Positions 7,755 to 14,966 of a stretch of DNA of 27,483 nt are shown here, piece by piece (the first letter of the stretch is position 1; every line of letters starts with the position of its first letter). Both the position numbers and the translations under genes were made by a program. Under the pieces are notes generated by a model, which saw only the letters and a list, made by a program, of their open reading frames with translations, was not told the DNA's origin and ran no database searches. Location of the stretch: NCBI GenBank assembly GCA_902461025.1, contig CABPWC010000010.1, positions 1-27,483 of the forward strand. Direction: 5' to 3'. The DNA comes from an uncultured Streptococcus sp. Lineage in GTDB: Bacteria > Bacillota > Bacilli > Lactobacillales > Streptococcaceae.

Positions 7755-8066
7755 ATGTCATTAACATCAAAACAACGTGCCTTCCTCAACAGCCAGGCAC
7801 ACACCCTCAAACCCATCATCCAAATCGGGAAGAATGGCCTCAATGACCAAATCAAAACTAGCGTTCGTCAGGCACTTGATGCTCGTGAATTGATCAAGGT
7901 TACTCTCTTGCAAAACACAGATGAAAACATCCACGAAGTAGCTGAAATCTTAGAAGAAGAAATCGGTGTGGATACAGTACAAAAGATTGGCCGTATCTTG
8001 ATTTTGTATAAGCAATCAAGCAAGAAAGAAAATCGTAAGATTTCTAAAAAAGTTAAAGAAATCTAA
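7755..8066 (+). CDS. yhbY: Ribosome assembly RNA-binding protein YhbY
   Basis: 103 residues forming one CRM (CRS1-YhbY) RNA-binding domain, linked to pre-50S ribosome particles. The diagnostic stretch is LKPIIQIGKNGLND with QALDARELIKV after it, followed by a basic tail (KKENRKISKKVKEI). The start ATG at 7755 fits the usual N-terminus of the family, but no Shine-Dalgarno sequence lies in the 20 bases before it, unlike its neighbours. In related genomes it follows yqeH directly; here a hairpin block lies between. nadD follows after 52 bases with a good ribosome site. Confidence 0.93.
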   Translation: MSLTSKQRAFLNSQAHTLKPIIQIGKNGLNDQIKTSVRQALDARELIKVTLLQNTDENIHEVAEILEEEIGVDTVQKIGRILILYKQSSKKENRKISKKVKEI

Positions 8067-8118
8067 GCACAATACTCCCAAAAACTGTATTTTACAGAAG
8101 ACTAAAGGAGATTAGCCT

Positions 8119-8748
8119 ATGGCAATCGAATTATTAACTCCCTTTACAAAAGTGGAGTTAGAGCCAGAAATCAAGGATAAAAAACGTAAGCAAGTTGGAA
8201 TCTTAGGGGGAAATTTTAACCCTGTTCACAATGCCCACCTTATCGTCGCAGACCAAGTGCGCCAACAGTTGGGATTGGATCAAGTTCTGCTCATGCCTGA
8301 ATACCAACCGCCTCACGTAGACAAAAAGGAAACCATTCCTGAACATCACCGTCTCAAGATGCTCGAATTGGCTATCGATGGAATCGAAGGTTTAGCTATT
8401 GAGACTATTGAGCTGGAGCGTAAGGGTATTTCCTACACCTACGACACCATGAAGCTTCTAACAGAGAAGAATCCAGATACAGATTATTACTTTATCATCG
8501 GTGCTGACATGGTAGATTATCTGCCTAAGTGGTACAGAATTGATGAATTGGTCGACCTCGTTCAGTTTGTAGGAGTTCAACGACCACGCTACAAGGCTGG
8601 GACTTCTTATCCAGTCATCTGGGTGGATGTGCCCCTTATGGATATTTCATCCAGTATGGTACGTGATTTCATCGCCCAAGGACGAACACCTAACTTTCTC
8701 TTGCCAAAACCAGTGCTAGACTATATTGAGAAAGAAGGGCTTTACTGA
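8119..8748 (+). CDS. nadD: Nicotinate-nucleotide adenylyltransferase NadD
   Basis: 209-residue enzyme that joins nicotinate mononucleotide and ATP to give deamido-NAD, a late step of NAD synthesis. The nucleotidyltransferase motif GGNFNPVHNAH starts near residue 30 and the ISSSMVRDFI motif is near residue 175. About 26 residues precede the core fold; this N-terminal extension also seems usual for streptococcal NadD. The ribosome site AAAGGAG lies about 8 bases before the ATG. The stop overlaps the start of yqeK by one base (TGATG), which indicates translational coupling. Confidence 0.96.
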   Translation: MAIELLTPFTKVELEPEIKDKKRKQVGILGGNFNPVHNAHLIVADQVRQQLGLDQVLLMPEYQPPHVDKKETIPEHHRLKMLELAIDGIEGLAIETIELERKGISYTYDTMKLLTEKNPDTDYYFIIGADMVDYLPKWYRIDELVDLVQFVGVQRPRYKAGTSYPVIWVDVPLMDISSSMVRDFIAQGRTPNFLLPKPVLDYIEKEGLY

Positions 8749-9341
8749 TGGCATACCAAGACTATATCAACTGTTCGCGAGAAGATTTGTTGGAAAAAAT
8801 GGCAGAGCTCCTACCTGAAAAACGCTTAACCCACTGCCTAGGTGTAGAGCGTGCAGCCATAGAATTGGCTCAGCGCTTTGGTGTGGATGTTGAGAAGGCA
8901 GGTCTAGCGGGTCTCCTTCATGACTATGCTAAAAAGCTATCAGATCAAGAATTTTTAGACTTGATAGATCGTTATCAACTTGACCCTGATCTTAAAAACT
9001 GGGGCAATAATGTCTGGCATGGCATGGTCGGCATCTACAAGATTCAGGAAGATTTGGATTTACAAGATTCTGAAATCCTACGAGCTATTGAAATTCATAC
9101 AGTTGGAGCTGGTCAGATGACGGACCTTGATAAGGTTATCTACGTCGCAGACTACATCGAGCATAATCGTGCCTTTCCAGGGGTGGACCAGGCGCGTGAG
9201 ATTGCAAGTTTGTCACTCAATAAGGCAGTAGCCTATGAAACAGCTCGCACTGTGGAACATTTGGCTCGCCAGGGATTGCCTATCTATCCCCAAACCCTTG
9301 AAACCTATAACGCCTATGTGCACTATTTGAAAGAGGACTAA
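8748..9341 (+). CDS. yqeK: HD-domain diadenosine tetraphosphate hydrolase YqeK
   Basis: 197 residues with an HD-type metal-dependent hydrolase fold: His in THCLGVERAA, then LLHDYAKK (the HD pair), then conserved His in WHGMVG and EIHTVG, and DYIEHNR. YqeK enzymes symmetrically split Ap4A into two ADP, controlling this alarmone. The gene is coupled to nadD by a one-base overlap, a pairing widespread in Firmicutes. rsfS begins on the next base after its stop. Function is inferred from family work on homologues. Confidence 0.94.
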   Translation: MAYQDYINCSREDLLEKMAELLPEKRLTHCLGVERAAIELAQRFGVDVEKAGLAGLLHDYAKKLSDQEFLDLIDRYQLDPDLKNWGNNVWHGMVGIYKIQEDLDLQDSEILRAIEIHTVGAGQMTDLDKVIYVADYIEHNRAFPGVDQAREIASLSLNKAVAYETARTVEHLARQGLPIYPQTLETYNAYVHYLKED

Positions 9342-9695
9342 ATGAACGAAAAAGAATTATTAGAACTAGTCGTGAAAGCGGCTGATGAGAAACGTGCAGA
9401 GGATATTCTCGCACTTGACGTACAAGAACTGACCAGTGTGACAGATTACTTTGTCATCACGAGCTCCATGAATAGCCGTCAATTGGACGCTATCGCTGAA
9501 AATATCCGTGAAAAAGTTGCTGAAGCAGGCTTTAAAGGTAGCCATGTTGAAGGAGATGCAGCTGGTGGTTGGGTCTTACTTGACCTTGGTGGTGTCGTAG
9601 TGCATATCTTCTCAGAAGAAATGCGTGCCCACTATAACCTAGAAAAACTATGGCATGAGGCGGATTCAGTAGATTTATCTGAAGCTTTGGCCTAG
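9342..9695 (+). CDS. rsfS: Ribosome silencing factor RsfS (Iojap/YbeB)
   Basis: 117 residues, Iojap/RsfS family. It binds ribosomal protein L14 on the 50S subunit and blocks subunit joining when nutrients are scarce. Visible hallmarks are DVQELTSVTDYFVITS, GWVLLDLGGVVVHIF and YNLEKLWHEAD. It starts on the base after the yqeK stop, so it is translated by coupling. In pneumococcus I recall an isochorismatase-like gene between yqeK and rsfS; here there is none. The hairpin block 9696-10102 follows. Confidence 0.95.
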   Translation: MNEKELLELVVKAADEKRAEDILALDVQELTSVTDYFVITSSMNSRQLDAIAENIREKVAEAGFKGSHVEGDAAGGWVLLDLGGVVVHIFSEEMRAHYNLEKLWHEADSVDLSEALA

Positions 9696-10102
9696 AAGAT
9701 GATGACTTGATCTTAGGATTGGTAACTGCTTTGAAATTCGACAATGTATTGAAATCGTTCTAGTTTGTTGAGAACGAAGTGAGAAATTACCGAGACTTCC
9801 CGTTGTGATAAAAGTTCTTGAAACGATAATGTTTCAAGAAGTCGGGAGTTTTGAGAGTAAAACAGTTCGGGGAACTGTTTTAGCCTGAGTTTAGAGATGA
9901 AAAACGAAGGGCTCAAAACTAAGTCTTGGAACTTCGAAAAAGGTCGCAGACGTCCGAAATCACCCAAGGAAAGTCTTAAAAAGACTTTGTCTTCAATCGA
10001 ACTCAGTTGCAGTCAACTGAGTTTCTTTGCTTATGTTAGAAGAAAATCGTTAGAAAGGTGAGAGCGAGTGGTATTTCCAGAGACGCTCTTGGTATCATGA
10101 TT
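9696..10102. repeat. Non-coding array of inverted repeats between rsfS and methyltransferase gene
   Basis: 407 bases with no convincing gene. Inverted repeats in order: 9755-9761/9771-9777 (7 bp); 9815-9824/9831-9840 (10 bp perfect) inside an imperfect outer pairing 9797-9802/9843-9848; 9858-9868/9872-9882 (11 bp perfect, loop GGG), itself bracketed by a 9-bp pair 9847-9855/9912-9920; an interrupted long hairpin 9925-9968 (CTTGG, TTCG and GG-CG steps); 9970-9977/9981-9988 (8 bp); 10000-10009/10014-10023 (10 bp); and 10061-10066/10084-10089 (6 bp). This density suggests a composite of small intergenic repeats or a structured RNA. The last hairpin lies just before the methyltransferase start. 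Confidence 0.65.
10000..10027 (+). terminator. Possible terminator at the end of the hairpin array
   Basis: A 10-bp perfect stem (10000-10009 with 10014-10023, loop CAGT) is followed by a T-rich but interrupted tail (TTTCTTTGCTT). It could end transcripts arriving from rsfS. The tail is weaker than those of the other terminators in the window. Confidence 0.45.
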
Positions 10103-10843
10103 ATGGCAACATACGAAACGTTTGCGGCTGTTTATGATGCAGTCATGGATGATAGTTTATACGATAAATGGACGGATTTTTCCCTCCGTCATTTGCCAAA
10201 GACTAAGGAGAGAAAGAAACTCTTGGAATTGGCTTGTGGGACAGGCATCCAGTCAGTGCGCTTTTCTCAGGCTGGTTTTGAAGTGACTGGACTGGACTTG
10301 AGCGCGGACATGTTGAAGATTGCTGAGAAGAGAGCTACTTCAGCCAAGCAAAAGATTGATTTTATGGAAGGCAACATGTTGGATTTGTCCAAGGCTGGTA
10401 AATACGACTTTGTGACCTGCTATTCCGATTCTATCTGCTACATGCAGGATGAGGTGGAAGTAGGGGATGTCTTTAAAGAAGTCTATAATGCTCTCAATGA
10501 GGACGGGGTCTTCATCTTTGATGTGCATTCGACCTACCAGACAGATGAGGTCTTTCCTGGCTATTCCTATCATGAAAATGCCGAAGACTTTGCCATGCTC
10601 TGGGATACCTATGAGGATGCAGCACCACATTCTATCGTGCATGAGTTGACCTTTTTTATCAAGGAAGCGGACGGTTCCTTTAGTCGTCACGATGAAGTGC
10701 ATGAGGAGCGAACCTACGAAGTCTTGACCTATGATATTTTGTTGGAACAGGCTGGTTTTAAGTCCTTCAAGCTTTATGCTGACTTTGAGGATAAGGAGCC
10801 TACAGAGACCAGTACTCGTTGGTTTTTTGTCGCGCAGAAGTAG
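10103..10843 (+). CDS. Class I SAM-dependent methyltransferase
   Basis: 246 residues. Motif I LELACGTG (41-48) and the acidic residue ending the second strand (Asp65 in TGLDLS) mark a Rossmann-type SAM-binding domain; EGNMLDLS and YDFVTCYSDS continue it. The substrate is unknown. The reading frame is open from a GTG at 10058, but I choose the ATG at 10103, because MATYETFAAVYDAVM looks like the natural N-terminus; an ATG at 10097 is also possible. No Shine-Dalgarno stands close to either. A purine-rich AAAGG at 10054-10058 is separated from the ATG by a hairpin. The gene is followed by tmcAL after 9 bases, so the two are probably cotranscribed. Confidence 0.88.
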   Translation: MATYETFAAVYDAVMDDSLYDKWTDFSLRHLPKTKERKKLLELACGTGIQSVRFSQAGFEVTGLDLSADMLKIAEKRATSAKQKIDFMEGNMLDLSKAGKYDFVTCYSDSICYMQDEVEVGDVFKEVYNALNEDGVFIFDVHSTYQTDEVFPGYSYHENAEDFAMLWDTYEDAAPHSIVHELTFFIKEADGSFSRHDEVHEERTYEVLTYDILLEQAGFKSFKLYADFEDKEPTETSTRWFFVAQK

Positions 10844-10852
10844 GAGAATATC

Positions 10853-11950
10853 ATGACCATTACAGGTATTATAGCGGAGTTCAATCCTTTTCATAATGGC
10901 CACAAATATCTGCTAGACCAGGCAGCAGGGCTGAAGATTGTAGCCATGTCTGGAAATTTCATGCAAAGAGGCGAGCCTGCTATTGTAGATAAGTGGACTC
11001 GGGCCCAGATGGCACTGGAGAATGGGGCAGACTTGGTAGTAGAATTGCCCTTTTTAGTCAGTGTTCAAGCGGCGGACTTTTTTGGTCAAGGTGCAGTGGC
11101 TATCTTGGATCATTTGGGGATGGATACCCTAGCCTTTGGGACAGAAGAAGTTCTGGATTACCAGCAAATTGCTAACCTATATACAGAGCGTGGTCAAGAG
11201 ATGGAACTCTTCATGGAAAACTTACCGGATTCTCTTTCTTACCCTCAGAAAACCCAAGCCATGTGGAAGGAATTTGCAGACCTTGATTTTTCAGGTGATA
11301 CGCCCAATCATGTCCTTGCTCTTGCCTATGCCAAGGCGGTAGCAGGGCGAAAGATCAAGCTTCATCCAATTCAACGTCAGGGAGCAGGTTACCATTCTGT
11401 GGACAAGAATGTGGACTTTGCCTCAGCGACAGCTCTTCGTCAGCACCAATCAGACCAGAATTTTCTAGAGCGCTTTATGCCTTCTGTTGCCCTTTTTGCA
11501 AATGCTAGCAAGGTAAGCTGGGAAGATTATTACCCTTTGCTTCGCTATCAAATCTTGTCAAACCCTGACTTAACCACTATCTATCAGGTCAATCAAGAAA
11601 TGGCTGTTCGTATCAAGGATGCTATCAAGACAGCTCAGTCTATGGAAGAATTGGTTGAGATAGTTGCCACTAAACGATACACAAAAGCACGAGTTAGACG
11701 ACTCTTGACTTATATCTTGGTACAAGCCAGAGAGAGTGACTTGCCAGAAGCCATTCATATCCTTGGATTTACCGAAAAAGGTAGGCAACATCTCAAGTCT
11801 CTGAAAGAGCAGGTCCATTTAGTCAGTCGAATCGGTAAAGAGCCCTGGGATGTCATGACTCAAAAGGCAGACCAGATCTACCAACTAGGACACCCAAGTA
11901 TCGCAGAACAAAATTTTGGCAGAGTGCCAATCAGAATCGAAACAAACTAA
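10853..11950 (+). CDS. tmcAL: tRNA(Met) cytidine acetate ligase TmcAL
   Basis: 365 residues, nucleotidyltransferase-like fold. Near the start, EFNPFHNGH (HxGH at 14-17) is the ATP-binding motif, and SGNFMQRGEPAIVDKW follows as in all members. TmcAL uses acetate and ATP to make N4-acetylcytidine at the wobble position (C34) of elongator tRNA-Met, as shown for B. subtilis YlbM. It sits 9 bases after the methyltransferase with a GGAG ribosome site. Its stop codon begins a probable terminator. Older annotations call this gene a nucleotidyltransferase of unknown function. Confidence 0.93.
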   Translation: MTITGIIAEFNPFHNGHKYLLDQAAGLKIVAMSGNFMQRGEPAIVDKWTRAQMALENGADLVVELPFLVSVQAADFFGQGAVAILDHLGMDTLAFGTEEVLDYQQIANLYTERGQEMELFMENLPDSLSYPQKTQAMWKEFADLDFSGDTPNHVLALAYAKAVAGRKIKLHPIQRQGAGYHSVDKNVDFASATALRQHQSDQNFLERFMPSVALFANASKVSWEDYYPLLRYQILSNPDLTTIYQVNQEMAVRIKDAIKTAQSMEELVEIVATKRYTKARVRRLLTYILVQARESDLPEAIHILGFTEKGRQHLKSLKEQVHLVSRIGKEPWDVMTQKADQIYQLGHPSIAEQNFGRVPIRIETN

Positions 11951-11975
11951 GTCTATTGAAAGGTAGGCTTTTTAC
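11949..11975 (+). terminator. Probable terminator after tmcAL
   Basis: A 7-bp stem with one G-T pair (11949-11955 with 11964-11970, 8-base loop) is followed by TTTAC, with another T-rich run at 11979-11985. Its left arm begins within the tmcAL stop codon (11948-11950). The stem is short, so efficiency is uncertain. Confidence 0.5.
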
Positions 11976-12089
11976 TTATTTTTTTGTAAAAAATTCTATA
12001 AAAAATTGGGTTCGTTAAAGAAGCCTATTTTACTAGGGAAAACAACAATTTCAACTCAAAAAATGACCAAAATATCTTCCATTTAAGGT

Positions 12090-12118
12090 TTGTTAAAAAT
12101 AGTTTTTTGTGGTAAAAT
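12090..12118 (+). promoter_or_regulatory. Promoter of rny
   Basis: TTGTTA (12090-12095), a 17-base spacer, then TAAAAT (12113-12118), with the extension TGTGG directly before the -10. It combines a recognisable -35 and an extended -10. It lies about 50 bases upstream of the rny ATG. The 217-base gap 11951-12167 holds this promoter, the preceding terminator and a small leader hairpin (12126-12130 with 12136-12140), and nothing else I can name. Confidence 0.75.
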
Positions 12119-12167
12119 GTATAAGAATGCATGTCATTCGGATAAACAAATAAATTGAGGTAAAAAC

Positions 12168-13781
12168 ATGGAAATTATGACAATTGTTATAGTTGTTTTT
12201 GCCGTCATCATTGGTTTAGTCATTGGATATGTCAGCATCTCAGTCAAGATGAAATCATCACAAGAGGCTGCAGAGTTGATGCTTTTAAATGCTGAACAAG
12301 AAGCAACTAATTTACGAGGACAAGCTGAGCGCGAAGCGGATTTATTACTAAATGAAGCCAAGAGCGAAAGCAAATCCCTTAAAAAAGAAGCACTATTGGA
12401 GGCTAAAGAAGAAGCCAGAAAATACCGCGAAGAAGTGGACGCCGAATTTAAATCTGAGCGTCAAGAACTCAAGCAAATCGAAAGTCGTTTGACGGAGAGA
12501 GCTACGAGCCTTGACCGTAAAGACGATAATTTGACGAACAAAGAAAAAACACTTGAACAAAAAGAACAAAGTATTTCTGATAGAGTAAAAAACCTTGATG
12601 CACGTGAAGAACAACTAGAGGAAATTGAAAAGCAAAAGCAAGCTGAACTAGAGCGTGTCGGAAGTCTGACTCAGTCAGAGGCAAAAGATATTATCTTAGC
12701 CCAAACAGAAGAAGACTTGACCAAGGAAATTGCTAGCCGCATTCGTGAGGCGGAGCAAGAAGTCAAGGAACGTTCAGATAAGCTTGCTAAGGATATTTTG
12801 TCCCAAGCCATGCAGAGAATTGCTGGTGAGTATGTAGCTGAGTCTACCAACTCAACAGTTCATCTGCCTGATGATACTATGAAAGGTCGTATCATTGGTC
12901 GTGAAGGTCGTAACATCCGTACCTTTGAAAGTTTGACAGGGGTTGATGTCATCATTGATGATACGCCAGAAGTGGTAACCTTGTCAGGTTTTGATCCTAT
13001 CCGCCGTGAGATTGCCCGTATGACGATGGAAACCTTGCTCAAGGATGGACGTATTCACCCAGCTCGTATCGAAGAGTTGGTTGAGAAAAACCGTCAAGAA
13101 ATTGATAACCGTATTCGTGAATATGGTGAAGCAGCAGCCTATGAAATCGGTGCACCTAACCTTCACCCAGACTTGATGAAGATCATGGGTCGCTTACAGT
13201 TCCGTACTTCATACGGACAAAATGTCTTGCGACACTCAATCGAAGTGGCTAAGTTGGCTGGTATCATGGCTAGCGAACTTGGTGAAAATGCAGCCCTTGC
13301 CCGTCGTGCAGGATTCCTTCATGATATCGGTAAAGCCATTGACCGAGAAGTAGAAGGTAGCCACGTTGAGATTGGTACAGAATTGGCTCGCAAGTATAAA
13401 GAACATCCAGTCGTGATTAACACAATTGCTAGTCACCACGGTGATGTAGAGCCTGAAAGTGTGATCGCAGTTCTCGTTGCTGCAGCGGATGCCTTAAGTG
13501 CAGCCCGTCCAGGAGCTCGTAGCGAATCGCTTGAAAGCTACATCAAACGTCTCCATGATTTAGAAGAAATCGCGAATAGCTTTGAAGGTGTTCAAAATAG
13601 CTTTGCCCTTCAGGCCGGTCGTGAAATCCGTATCATGGTGAACCCAGGTCAAATCAAGGACGACAAGGTCACAATCTTAGCTCACAAAGTTCGTGAGAAA
13701 ATCGAAAGCAACCTCGATTACCCAGGAAATATCAAGGTAACCGTGATTCGTGAACTTCGTGCAGTTGATTATGCAAAATAA
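12168..13781 (+). CDS. rny: Ribonuclease Y
   Basis: 537 residues; the membrane-anchored endoribonuclease that starts mRNA decay in many Firmicutes. There is an N-terminal membrane helix (about 3-24), then a long charged coiled coil rich in Glu, Lys and Gln (about 30-200). A KH RNA-binding domain follows, with GRIIGREGRNIRTFE near residue 240. The HD catalytic domain has FLHDIGKAID near residue 385 and ASHHGD after it. Length is within 20 residues of B. subtilis RNase Y (520). GAGGT stands upstream of the ATG. It is flanked by its own promoter and terminator, so mainly monocistronic. Confidence 0.97.
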   Translation: MEIMTIVIVVFAVIIGLVIGYVSISVKMKSSQEAAELMLLNAEQEATNLRGQAEREADLLLNEAKSESKSLKKEALLEAKEEARKYREEVDAEFKSERQELKQIESRLTERATSLDRKDDNLTNKEKTLEQKEQSISDRVKNLDAREEQLEEIEKQKQAELERVGSLTQSEAKDIILAQTEEDLTKEIASRIREAEQEVKERSDKLAKDILSQAMQRIAGEYVAESTNSTVHLPDDTMKGRIIGREGRNIRTFESLTGVDVIIDDTPEVVTLSGFDPIRREIARMTMETLLKDGRIHPARIEELVEKNRQEIDNRIREYGEAAAYEIGAPNLHPDLMKIMGRLQFRTSYGQNVLRHSIEVAKLAGIMASELGENAALARRAGFLHDIGKAIDREVEGSHVEIGTELARKYKEHPVVINTIASHHGDVEPESVIAVLVAAADALSAARPGARSESLESYIKRLHDLEEIANSFEGVQNSFALQAGREIRIMVNPGQIKDDKVTILAHKVREKIESNLDYPGNIKVTVIRELRAVDYAK

Positions 13782-13786
13782 ATAAG

Positions 13787-13816
13787 AAAGAGCAGTTGAA
13801 AAATTACTGCTTTTTT
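13787..13816 (+). terminator. Terminator of rny
   Basis: A 10-bp stem with one G-T pair (13787-13796 with 13806-13815), a 9-base loop and a run of T to 13816. It starts 6 bases after the rny stop. Its loop and right arm overlap the gmk promoter. Confidence 0.8.
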
Positions 13817-13824
13817 GTTACACT
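13796..13824 (+). promoter_or_regulatory. Promoter of gmk operon, nested in the rny terminator
   Basis: TTGAAA (13796-13801), a 17-base spacer, then TACACT (13819-13824), preceded by TTTGT (TNTGN form). The -35 lies at the apex of the terminator hairpin and the spacer contains its T tract. It leaves a leader of about 85 bases before gmk; no riboswitch was recognised there. Confidence 0.65.
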
Positions 13825-13916
13825 AGATAGAAAGATTGTAGTAAGCAGAAATGGCTTTACACAGTGAATTCAGATGAATTTTCAAGTCATTTCACAAACT
13901 ATCCAAAGGAGACATC

Positions 13917-14543
13917 ATGGCAGACCGTGGCTTACTAATCGTTTTTTCAGGTCCTTCTGGAGTTGGGAAAGGAACGGTTAGACGAGAAATTTTTGAGAGT
14001 TCTGAAAATCAATTCCAATATTCTGTATCTATGACAACGCGGGCGCAACGTCCAGGTGAAGTAGACGGAGTTGACTATTTCTTCCGTACGCGTGAAGAAT
14101 TTGAAGAATTGATCCGTCAAGGACAGATGTTAGAGTATGCAGAGTATGTGGGTAACTACTATGGAACTCCTCTGACTTATGTTAATGAAACCCTTGATAA
14201 AGGAATCGATGTCTTTCTTGAAATTGAAGTGCAGGGAGCTCTTCAGGTTAAGAAAAAAGTTCCAGATGCTGTCTTTATCTTCTTGACACCACCAGATTTG
14301 GAAGAATTGCAAGACCGTCTCGTTGGTCGTGGTACAGATAGCGCAGAAGTGATTGCCCAACGTATCGAAAAAGCTAAAGAAGAAATTGCTTTGATGCGTG
14401 AGTATGACTATGCTATTGTCAATGATCATGTTCCTCTTGCTGCAGAACGTGTTAAACGTGTGATTGAAGCTGAACATTTCCGTGTGGATCGTGTCATCGG
14501 TCACTATCAGGATATGCTACCAAAGTCTCCGACTATTCGATAA
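13917..14543 (+). CDS. gmk: Guanylate kinase
   Basis: 208 residues. It phosphorylates GMP to GDP with ATP. The P-loop is GPSGVGKG (12-19), followed by the GMP-binding stretch SVSMTTRAQRPGEVDGVDYFF and the lid with RGTDSAEVIAQRI. Length is normal for the family. The ribosome site AAAGGAG is 6 bases before the ATG. It is first in the row gmk-rpoZ-priA-fmt-rsmB-phpP-stkP; the gmk-rpoZ pairing is widespread. Both guanylate kinase and the omega subunit are targets of (p)ppGpp in some bacteria, but nothing in this sequence tests that. Confidence 0.97.
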   Translation: MADRGLLIVFSGPSGVGKGTVRREIFESSENQFQYSVSMTTRAQRPGEVDGVDYFFRTREEFEELIRQGQMLEYAEYVGNYYGTPLTYVNETLDKGIDVFLEIEVQGALQVKKKVPDAVFIFLTPPDLEELQDRLVGRGTDSAEVIAQRIEKAKEEIALMREYDYAIVNDHVPLAAERVKRVIEAEHFRVDRVIGHYQDMLPKSPTIR

Positions 14544-14567
14544 ACTATAGAAAACAGGTACAAACAA

Positions 14568-14882
14568 ATGATGCTTAAACCCTCTATTGATACCTTGCTT
14601 GATAAGGTACCATCAAAATATTCACTCGTAATTTTGGAAGCAAAACGTGCTCATGAATTAGAAGCAGGAGCACCTCCAACACAAGAATTCAAATCTGAAA
14701 AATCAACTCTTCGAGCTTTGGAAGAAATTGAATCTGGGAATGTAACCATTCATCCAGATCCAGAAGGAAAACGCGAAGCTGTTCGTCGTCGAATCGAAGA
14801 AGAAAGACGATTGAGAGAAGAAGAAGAAAAGAAAATCAAAGAGCAAATCGCGAAAGAAAAAGAAGAAGGTGAAAAAATTTAA
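14568..14882 (+). CDS. rpoZ: RNA polymerase omega subunit
   Basis: 104 residues. The N-terminal core (KPSIDTLLDKVPSKYSLVIL, then EAKRAHEL) is typical of omega, which helps assemble and stabilise RNA polymerase. The C-terminal third (about 72-104) is a charged Glu/Lys/Arg helix, common in streptococcal omega and longer than in many other phyla. Two ATGs are adjacent (14568 and 14571); the AGG at 14555-14557 is closer in spacing to the first. It follows gmk by 24 bases; the 84-base gap before priA has no clear terminator. Confidence 0.94.
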   Translation: MMLKPSIDTLLDKVPSKYSLVILEAKRAHELEAGAPPTQEFKSEKSTLRALEEIESGNVTIHPDPEGKREAVRRRIEEERRLREEEEKKIKEQIAKEKEEGEKI

Positions 14883-14966
14883 GGTTGGGGGGACTCAATC
14901 TTATTTTTTCTATTGCAAGAATACTCAATCAATTGAAACGATTTAAGTAGAGAAGGAGGTGAGGAC

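Noticed and set aside
9713..9967. 84-codon minus-strand open frame in the hairpin array
   Set aside because: It runs through palindromic repeats, has no ribosome site and no recognisable domain. An open frame here is explained by the inverted repeats.
10340..10903. 187-codon open frame on the minus strand
   Set aside because: It lies antisense to the methyltransferase gene, which has clear SAM-binding motifs and normal codon use; no promoter or ribosome site was seen for the minus frame.
12083..12099. Possible CiaR direct repeat (TTTAAG, 5 bases, TTAAAA) before rny
   Set aside because: The second half-site matches only four of six positions, and it overlaps the -35 region of a good constitutive-looking promoter.
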